Shown: positions 58,189-64,000 of the stretch, one piece after another
How positions within the stretch are numbered: the first letter of the stretch is position 1
Layout of the letters: each line of letters begins with the position of its first letter
DNA from: Paenibacillus amylolyticus
Lineage (GTDB): Bacteria > Bacillota > Bacilli > Paenibacillales > Paenibacillaceae
Length of the DNA stretch: 64,000 nt
NCBI RefSeq assembly: GCF_003719335.1
Contig: NZ_RIAS01000015.1
Coordinates: 1 to 64,000, forward strand
Direction of reading: 5' to 3'
The notes under the pieces: model-generated
Told to the model about the DNA's origin: nothing
Database searches by the model: none
Seen by the model: only the letters and a program-made list of their open reading frames with translations
Translations under genes and position numbers: made by a program

Positions 58189-60810
58189 ATGAAAGCTAGT
58201 GAAATCCGTTCGAAATGGATCGAGTTTTTTGCAAGTAAAGGCCACAAAATTGAACCGAGTGCGTCGCTCGTGCCACACAATGACCCTTCCCTGCTGTGGA
58301 TTAATGCGGGTATGGCACCGCTGAAACCTTACTTTGACGGACGGGAGAAGCCGGAGAACCCACGCCTGGCGAATTCGCAAAAATGTATCCGTACCAACGA
58401 TATCGAGAATGTCGGCAAAACGCGCCGTCACCATACGTTCTTTGAAATGCTCGGCAACTTCTCTATCGGTGATTACTTCAAAGAAGAAACGATTACCTGG
58501 GCTTGGGAATTCCTAACGAGCAAAGAGTGGATCGGATTTGATCCGGATCGCCTGTCCGTTACCGTATACCCGGAAGATGAAGAAGCCTTCAAGCTGTGGA
58601 ATGAAAAAATTGGACTGCCAGCTGAACGTATCATTAAGCTGGACGAAAACTTCTGGGATATCGGTGAAGGCCCATGCGGTCCTTGTACCGAAATCTTCTA
58701 TGACCGTGGGGAAGCTTACGGTAACGATATGAACGATCCTGAAATGTACCCAGGCGGAGAGAACGAGCGTTATTTGGAAGTGTGGAACCTCGTATTCTCT
58801 CAATTTAACCATAACAAAGACGGTAGCTACACACCGCTTCCGAACAAAAATATTGATACAGGTGCGGGGCTGGAGCGTTTTGCTTCCATTCTGCAAAATG
58901 TAGATTCCAACTTTGACACCGACTTGTTCCAACCGATGATTCAGAAAACGGCTGCGCTTGCGGGCGTAAAATATAACGACAGTGTTGAGATCGATGTTGC
59001 GCTCAAAGTCATTGCCGATCATATCCGTACGGTGGCATTTGCTGTAGGTGATGGGGTACTGCCAAGCAATGAAGGCCGTGGATACGTTATTCGCCGTTTG
59101 CTGCGCCGTGCCGTTCGTTACGGTAAAGTGTTGGGTCTGGATCGTCCGTTCCTGTATGAACTGACAACTACTGTTGGTGAAGTGATGGGAATGTACTATC
59201 CAGAAGTGGTGGACAAGCAGGAGTTTATTGCTAAAGTGATTAAAACCGAGGAAGAACGTTTCCACGAAACGTTGTCAGACGGACTTGCCATTCTGGCTGA
59301 TATCAGTGCTACAGCCAAATCCGAAGGACGCACAGTGATTAGCGGACCGGAGGCATTCAAACTATACGATACGTACGGATTCCCGTTTGACTTGACTGAG
59401 GATTACGCGTCTGAACATGGTCTGACCGTAGATCGTGAGGGCTTCGATGCATCCATGCAAGAGCAACGTGATCGTGCACGTGCAGGGCGTCAAGAGAATG
59501 AAAGCATGAAGATTCAAGGCGGACCGCTTGCTGACCTGGAGGTTAAAAGCGAGTTTGTTGGATATACTGACCTGTTGACGGAAGCAAAAGTGGTAGCGAT
59601 TGTTACAGGAGATGCTCTTGCAGATTCTGTAGGAGAAGGGCAGACTGCTCAAGTTATTCTGGATCAAACCCCATTTTATGCAGAAAGCGGTGGTCAAGTC
59701 AGTGACCAAGGCTTGCTTCGCAGTGCAAGTGCGGTAGCAACTGTTCAAGGTCTGTTCAAGGCTCCGCAAGGGCAGCATGTGCATGTGGTGACGATTCAGT
59801 CTGGTGAGCTTCGTGTGGGCGATGTCATTCAAGCAGAAGTGGATGCAACCAAACGCGGAGACATCATTAAAAACCATACGGCAACACACTTGCTGCACAA
59901 AGCATTGAAAGATGTGCTGGGTACCCATGTTAATCAGGCTGGTTCCTTGGTGGAACCGCAGCGTCTGCGTTTTGACTTCTCTCACTTCGGCAGTATCACA
60001 CCAGAAGAGTTGACCGAAATTGAACGCCAAGTGAATGAGCAGATCTGGAATCGTCTGAACGTAAACATTGAGCTGAAAGGCATCGATGAAGCGAAGGAAA
60101 TGGGAGCTATGGCTCTTTTCGGCGAAAAATATGGAGATATCGTGCGCGTCGTGCAAATTGGAGATTACAGTTTGGAACTTTGTGGCGGCTGTCACGTAAA
60201 TAATACTTCAGAGATTGGTATTTTCAAACTGGTAAGCGAAAGTGGAATCGGCTCCGGTGTACGCCGGATCGAAGCTGTAACAGGCCGCGGTGCTTATCTG
60301 TATGTGGAAAGCCAGTTGGAACTGCTTAAACAGTCCGCAACCCTTCTTAAAGCGAATGTAGCGGATGTGCCGAAGCGGATTGAAGGTCTGAATCAGCAAC
60401 TGAAAGAAGCTGCGAGAGAGACTGAATCGCTGCAAAGCAAACTCAGTGCGATGGAAGCAGGTCAGCTGACGGATCAGGTGGTACAAGCAGGTAATACGCA
60501 ATTGCTGGCCGCTCGTGTAGATGCACCGAATATGGATGCACTTCGTACCGTTGCAGATGAGCTGAAAGTAAAACTGCCAGATGCAGTTCTCGTACTCGGC
60601 GCGCCGGCTGATGGCAAAGTGAATTTTGTAGTCGCAGTACCTGCCGAGCAGGTAAAACAAGGTCTGCACGCCGGCAAGATTGTGAAGGAAGTTGCTGCAG
60701 TATGCGGCGGCGGCGGCGGCGGACGTCCGGATATGGCTCAGGCCGGAGGCAAGGACGCAAGTAAGCTGGATGAAGCACTGAAACTGGCAATTTCCATTGT
60801 CAGCCAGTAA
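58189..60810 (+). CDS. alaS: Alanyl-tRNA synthetase
   Basis: Charges tRNA-Ala and edits Ser/Gly mischarging. 873 residues: class II catalytic domain (INAGMAPLKPYFDG, RHHTFFEMLGNFSIGDYF), tRNA-recognition domain, editing domain with zinc ligands HTATHLLH and CGGCHV, a coiled coil and the C-terminal C-Ala domain, ending with the Gly-rich CGGGGGGRPDMAQAGG. ATG 58189 is preceded by GGGGG and gives the canonical MKASEIRSKW start. Confidence 0.97.
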   Translation: MKASEIRSKWIEFFASKGHKIEPSASLVPHNDPSLLWINAGMAPLKPYFDGREKPENPRLANSQKCIRTNDIENVGKTRRHHTFFEMLGNFSIGDYFKEETITWAWEFLTSKEWIGFDPDRLSVTVYPEDEEAFKLWNEKIGLPAERIIKLDENFWDIGEGPCGPCTEIFYDRGEAYGNDMNDPEMYPGGENERYLEVWNLVFSQFNHNKDGSYTPLPNKNIDTGAGLERFASILQNVDSNFDTDLFQPMIQKTAALAGVKYNDSVEIDVALKVIADHIRTVAFAVGDGVLPSNEGRGYVIRRLLRRAVRYGKVLGLDRPFLYELTTTVGEVMGMYYPEVVDKQEFIAKVIKTEEERFHETLSDGLAILADISATAKSEGRTVISGPEAFKLYDTYGFPFDLTEDYASEHGLTVDREGFDASMQEQRDRARAGRQENESMKIQGGPLADLEVKSEFVGYTDLLTEAKVVAIVTGDALADSVGEGQTAQVILDQTPFYAESGGQVSDQGLLRSASAVATVQGLFKAPQGQHVHVVTIQSGELRVGDVIQAEVDATKRGDIIKNHTATHLLHKALKDVLGTHVNQAGSLVEPQRLRFDFSHFGSITPEELTEIERQVNEQIWNRLNVNIELKGIDEAKEMGAMALFGEKYGDIVRVVQIGDYSLELCGGCHVNNTSEIGIFKLVSESGIGSGVRRIEAVTGRGAYLYVESQLELLKQSATLLKANVADVPKRIEGLNQQLKEAARETESLQSKLSAMEAGQLTDQVVQAGNTQLLAARVDAPNMDALRTVADELKVKLPDAVLVLGAPADGKVNFVVAVPAEQVKQGLHAGKIVKEVAAVCGGGGGGRPDMAQAGGKDASKLDEALKLAISIVSQ

Positions 60811-60850
60811 AGGACAAGCAAAAAACACAATTGCCTTATCCTTTGTGTAC

Positions 60851-60879
60851 TTGTGGCAGTCAGAATATGTTATTATATA
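60851..60879 (+). promoter_or_regulatory. Possible SigA promoter of ireB
   Basis: TTGTGG, a 17-base spacer and TATATA, about 60 bases before the start codon. Confidence 0.45.
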
Positions 60880-60939
60880 AACAGAAATCAATTCGGCAGG
60901 ACATGGTCCCCATGTTCATGCAGGAGCGAGGTGTCATCA

Positions 60940-61200
60940 ATGGACTCCATGGATAAGACGGTTAAATTTAATGTGAAAGGTGACGAACAGGAGGCATCTT
61001 CACAAGAGATTCTTCTCACGGTATATGACGCACTGGTCGATAAAGAGTATAATCCCATTAACCAGATCGTTGGATATCTGATATCCGGCGACCCCGCGTA
61101 TATTCCGCGTCACAACAACGCACGCAGTCTGGTCCGGAAAAAGGAGCGCGATGAGCTGATTGAAGAGCTTGTTCGTTCCTATCTGGCCAATCACCGGTAA
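60940..61200 (+). CDS. ireB: IreB family regulatory phosphoprotein
   Basis: A small (86-residue) DUF965 protein, equivalent to B. subtilis YrzL and Enterococcus IreB, which is phosphorylated by a PASTA Ser/Thr kinase and affects cell-wall stress responses. Typical text: KTVKFNVKGDE, NPINQIVGYLISGDPAYIPRHNNAR. The start is at ATG 60940, behind AGGTG. Conserved alaS-ireB-ruvX order. Confidence 0.92.
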   Translation: MDSMDKTVKFNVKGDEQEASSQEILLTVYDALVDKEYNPINQIVGYLISGDPAYIPRHNNARSLVRKKERDELIEELVRSYLANHR

Positions 61201-61325
61201 TATACGCCACTTCCGTTTGTCTGCAGCCGTGCAGGCAAACGGGCAATGAACCGACAGAAGACAGACTGAAGTCTGCACAGACGATTGCATATCGTTCTGA
61301 ACAGGCTGCAGGATGGGAGAGCATG

Positions 61326-61742
61326 ATGAAAAAATTAGGTTTGGACTATGGGGACCGCAGAATCGGGGTTGCCGTGAGTGACGCCTTCGGTTGGACTGCC
61401 CAGGGATTGGAAGTGCTTGAACGCCGCCGGGATGAAGGTGAGTTCACACGAATTGCTGAACTGGTGCGTGAGCACGAGATCACCGAAATTGTGGTTGGAC
61501 TCCCCAAAAACATGAACGGCACCGTAGGGCCGCGTGGTGAAATATGTATTGCTTTCGCTGAACGCCTGCGGGGCGAACTGAATTTACCTGTTCACCTTTG
61601 GGATGAACGGCTGACAACGATGGCAGCCGAACGTACGCTGATTGAAGCGGATGTCAGTCGCAAAAAACGCAAACAGGTTGTGGATAAAATGGCCGCAAGC
61701 CTGATTTTGCAAAATTATTTGGATGCCAATAGTACAAGGTGA
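61326..61742 (+). CDS. ruvX: Holliday junction resolvase-like protein RuvX (YqgF/YrrK)
   Basis: An RNase H-fold nuclease implicated in 16S rRNA 5'-end maturation and possibly junction resolution. The 138-residue protein has LGLDYGDRRIGVAVSD, VVGLPKNMNG, WDERLTT and KMAASLILQNYL with the acidic residues of the active site. Two ATGs in a row; the second has better spacing from GGGAGA. Confidence 0.93.
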   Translation: MKKLGLDYGDRRIGVAVSDAFGWTAQGLEVLERRRDEGEFTRIAELVREHEITEIVVGLPKNMNGTVGPRGEICIAFAERLRGELNLPVHLWDERLTTMAAERTLIEADVSRKKRKQVVDKMAASLILQNYLDANSTR

Positions 61743-61754
61743 GGGGGATCAACA

Positions 61755-62054
61755 ATGGCTGAAGATCAACTGGGTATGGAAGAAGAAGCTGAGATCATTT
61801 ACATTGCAGATGACGAGGGTAACGAAGAGGAATTCGAAGTCATCATGAAATTCGAAGTGGACGGTTCGGAGGCCAAGTATATGATGGTTGCTCCGGTTGA
61901 ACCTGAAGATGGCGAGACGGATGTGTATGCATTCCGTTATGAAGAAGATGGCGATGATATCAAACTTTTTGTGATCCAAGATGATGCCGAGTGGGATATC
62001 GTCGAGGAGACCTTTAATACATTTCTTGCTGAAGATGAAGAGGAAGCGAACTAA
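61755..62054 (+). CDS. DUF1292 protein (YrzB-like)
   Basis: A very acidic 99-residue protein (EEEAEIIYIADDEGNEEEFE). DUF1292 proteins have no known function. B. subtilis yrzB has the same place between ruvX and mltG. GAGGGGG precedes the ATG. Confidence 0.88.
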   Translation: MAEDQLGMEEEAEIIYIADDEGNEEEFEVIMKFEVDGSEAKYMMVAPVEPEDGETDVYAFRYEEDGDDIKLFVIQDDAEWDIVEETFNTFLAEDEEEAN

Positions 62055-62369
62055 ATGACGGAATATAATCGCAAAGACCTGAAATGGACAGATTCGCTGC
62101 GTCTGGCATTCGGTGCTCATGTGGAGCTCGAGGAAGAGAACGGTAAATCACATCCGTATGAATTGCTCGCTGAATTTGAGGTACATGGGCAACAGTACGC
62201 GGTGCTCCGCAGTTCATTGCGTCCGTATGATGAGGTTGAACTGCTACGGGTTGTACCTGGCAGCGAGGACCAGATCATGCCCGAATTAGTTACGATTGAT
62301 GATGACGATGAGTGGGAGAGCATCTCGGAGCTCTATGATGAGTGCACACTCCCGATTGACGAGGATTAA
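62055..62369 (+). CDS. Second DUF1292-like protein
   Basis: A 104-residue acidic protein related in layout to the gene before it (both end in a DDxEW.SI.E-type segment), beginning directly after that stop. It looks like a diverged tandem duplicate. Function unknown. Confidence 0.75.
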   Translation: MTEYNRKDLKWTDSLRLAFGAHVELEEENGKSHPYELLAEFEVHGQQYAVLRSSLRPYDEVELLRVVPGSEDQIMPELVTIDDDDEWESISELYDECTLPIDED

Positions 62370-62392
62370 TCAGCTTCAAATTGAAAAAACCG

Positions 62393-62418
62393 GAAGGGCG
62401 GAGAAGTCCGCTCTTTTT
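62393..62418 (+). terminator. Terminator between DUF1292 and mltG
   Basis: AGGGCGGA and TCCGCTCT with loop GAAG, followed by five T. Confidence 0.75.
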
Positions 62419-62444
62419 GGTTGTGTAAAGGAGTTGTGTCTCTG

Positions 62445-63485
62445 TTGAAAGGCAAAGTCATAGGGATCTTACTGCTCGTACTGCTCATTCTGGCCGGAGG
62501 AGCTGGCGGGTATGTATGGAACATGATGCGTCCGGTTGAAGCTTCTTCTGAGCCAGTCGTATTTGAAATCAAGAGCGGCTCGGGTATATCCCAAATTGCG
62601 GATCAGCTGCAGCGGGAAGGACTTATCCGAAACAGTCTGGTGTTCAAAGGTTATTTAAAGTGGAAGAAGCTGGGCAGTAATTTTATGGCGGGTAAATATG
62701 CCATGAACCCAGGTGTGACGTACGATGAGATCATTCACAAACTGAGTAGCGGCGAGGTTGTCCCTGAGGAGATGGTGAAGTTTACGATCCCGGAAGGTTA
62801 CACCGTTTTACAGATGGCGGACAAGCTTTCAGCTGAGGGTATTGTGGATAAAAAGGAGTTCCTTAAGCTGGCCAATGATCCTTCAGCCTTCGATGTGGAT
62901 ATCATCAAAAGCATCCCGGTGGATGAAGAATTGAGATATGTGCTGGAAGGTTATCTTTTCCCTGAAACCTACGAAATGAAAAAAGGCAGCAACACGCATG
63001 ATGTGATGCAGCGAATGCTGGAAGAGTTTCAGACGAAAGTGAATTCCATTCCAGATTTGCAAGCGGGACTTGATGAAAAGAAACTTTCGTTGCATGAACT
63101 GCTGACGATTGCATCGCTGGTGGAACGGGAAGTTGTCGTAGATCAGGAACGTGCACTGGTAGCAGGGGTAATCTATAATCGGATTAATAAAGATATGAAG
63201 CTGGAGATCGATGCTACGGTGCAGTATTTGCTTGATAAACCGAAGGCAAGGTTGTTGTTTAAGGACCTTAAGGTACAAAGTCCGTATAATACGTACTTAA
63301 ACAAGGGTCTACCACCTGGCCCGATTGCCAGTCCGAGTCTTGCGTCCATCAAGGCAGCATTGAATCCGGAAGCTTCGGAATATCTGTTTTATGTAACGAA
63401 AAAGGATGGAACTTCAGGGCATCTGTTTGCCAAGACATACAAGGAACATCAGCAAAATATAGCCAAAAGTAAGGCTGCGCAATAA
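62445..63485 (+). CDS. mltG: Endolytic peptidoglycan transglycosylase MltG
   Basis: MltG cleaves nascent glycan strands and sets their length. The 346-residue protein has one N-terminal span (about residues 4-24), a LysM-like exported region and the YceG catalytic domain, with the Glu in LLTIASLVERE and the end motif NTYLNKGLPPGPIASPSLASIKAAL. The TTG start at 62445 has AAAGGAG 11 bases upstream. Confidence 0.93.
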   Translation: MKGKVIGILLLVLLILAGGAGGYVWNMMRPVEASSEPVVFEIKSGSGISQIADQLQREGLIRNSLVFKGYLKWKKLGSNFMAGKYAMNPGVTYDEIIHKLSSGEVVPEEMVKFTIPEGYTVLQMADKLSAEGIVDKKEFLKLANDPSAFDVDIIKSIPVDEELRYVLEGYLFPETYEMKKGSNTHDVMQRMLEEFQTKVNSIPDLQAGLDEKKLSLHELLTIASLVEREVVVDQERALVAGVIYNRINKDMKLEIDATVQYLLDKPKARLLFKDLKVQSPYNTYLNKGLPPGPIASPSLASIKAALNPEASEYLFYVTKKDGTSGHLFAKTYKEHQQNIAKSKAAQ

Positions 63486-63499
63486 GCGGAGGGGATTAG

Positions 63500-64000
63500 A
63501 TGAGTACAAAACATGAACTGCTCGTGACAGCAGCAAATGTAAGAGAAGCAGAAGCATTGCTTCAAGCCGGAGCTGACGCTTTATTAATTGGGGATGATCG
63601 CTTTGGCATGCGTCTGCCGGGCAACTTTAGCCTGGACGAGACTGCAGAGGTGGCGGCCATGGCTGCCAAACATGAGGCTCGGATTATTGTTTCTATGAAC
63701 AACCTGATGTCGAATGAATTATTGAAAGAATTGCCTGAATATGTGCAAGCTTTGGGCCGAATTGGCGTGCACGCGGTCGAGTTTAACGATCCATCCGTAC
63801 TGGCAGCGATTAAGGAGCATGCACCGCATATTCATTTGCATTGGAATGCAGAGATGACGTCCACAAACTATGCAACAGCTAACTACTGGGGAACCAAAGG
63901 GGCCAGCCGCGTTGTCCTTGCCCGTGAGTTGAACATGGACGAAATTACGGAGATGGTTCCATTTTTAAAAGTGGAGGCGCAGGTGCAGGTTCATGGCATG
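63500..64000 (+). CDS. U32 family peptidase, 3' end beyond window
   Basis: GGAGGGG precedes an ATG that opens a frame to the window end (167 codons). The text HELLVTAANVREAEALLQAGADALLIG and the FNDPSVL.AI / LHWNAEMTSTNYATANYW region fit the N-terminal half of peptidase U32 proteins such as B. subtilis YrrN, which lies close after mltG there. U32 proteins often pair as hydroxylation or collagenase-like factors. Incomplete. Confidence 0.82.
   Translation, partial: MSTKHELLVTAANVREAEALLQAGADALLIGDDRFGMRLPGNFSLDETAEVAAMAAKHEARIIVSMNNLMSNELLKELPEYVQALGRIGVHAVEFNDPSVLAAIKEHAPHIHLHWNAEMTSTNYATANYWGTKGASRVVLARELNMDEITEMVPFLKVEAQVQVHGM

Overview
The window is a chromosomal segment from a low-to-mid GC, endospore-forming Firmicute. 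Paenibacillus or a close relative is the best guess. The reasons are sporulation genes (bofC, spoVB, a SpoIID/LytB-domain gene), T-box leaders, frequent TTG/GTG starts behind strong AGGAGG-type ribosome binding sites, and a gene order that closely follows the Bacillus subtilis ruv-queA-tgt ... secDF-recJ-apt-relA-dtd ... hisS-aspS ... alaS-mltG region. Species assignment is inference.

Layout. 1-300: three tRNA genes (a cut-off Arg, then Leu and Pro) and a terminator. 380-8570: bofC, ruvC-ruvA-ruvB, a SpoIID/LytB-domain gene, queA, tgt and yajC (forespore checkpoint, Holliday junction processing, queuosine synthesis, Sec accessory). 8578-14300: a YrzE-like membrane protein, a DUF421 protein, spoVB, comN, and separate secD and secF. 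14336-18300: a cation-diffusion-facilitator-like protein, recJ and apt. 18531-24416: uracil permease, relA, dtd, a possible 55-aa gene, a PfpI/DJ-1 protein and an unknown protein.

24507-36273 is the accessory region: an integrated filamentous phage (inovirus-like) of about 11.75 kb bounded by an imperfect 17-bp direct repeat. It carries a rolling-circle Rep, a probable ssDNA-binding protein, two near-identical small major coat proteins, a string of tiny single-membrane-span proteins, two large secreted proteins, a Zot/pI-type assembly ATPase, a tyrosine integrase, a ribbon-helix-helix regulator with a five-box operator array, and rich non-coding structure (iterons, hairpins, a LexA-like box). 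No secretin gene is visible, as expected for a host without an outer membrane. The most striking observation is that the C-terminal 45 residues of the large fibronectin-type protein (29610-31055) are homologous to the major coat proteins, so the adhesin appears to be a natural adhesin-coat fusion.

36347-46960: host genes resume with a T-box-controlled hisS, then aspS, tcdA, an NCS2 purine permease, an ABC exporter and helD. 46984-49727: an EamA transporter and SDR operon divergent from a LysR regulator. 49855-55368: rarA, two fluoride-channel genes, mnmA (reverse strand), cymR and a cysteine desulfurase (recombination, tRNA thiolation and cysteine metabolism). 55535-64000: a PRC-barrel protein, a zinc-ribbon protein, an AI-2E-type permease, T-box-controlled alaS, ireB, ruvX, two DUF1292 proteins, mltG and the start of a U32 peptidase.

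All calls were made by reading the sequence and translations. No database search was run. Start codons were chosen from visible Shine-Dalgarno sequences and often lie inside the longest possible reading frame.
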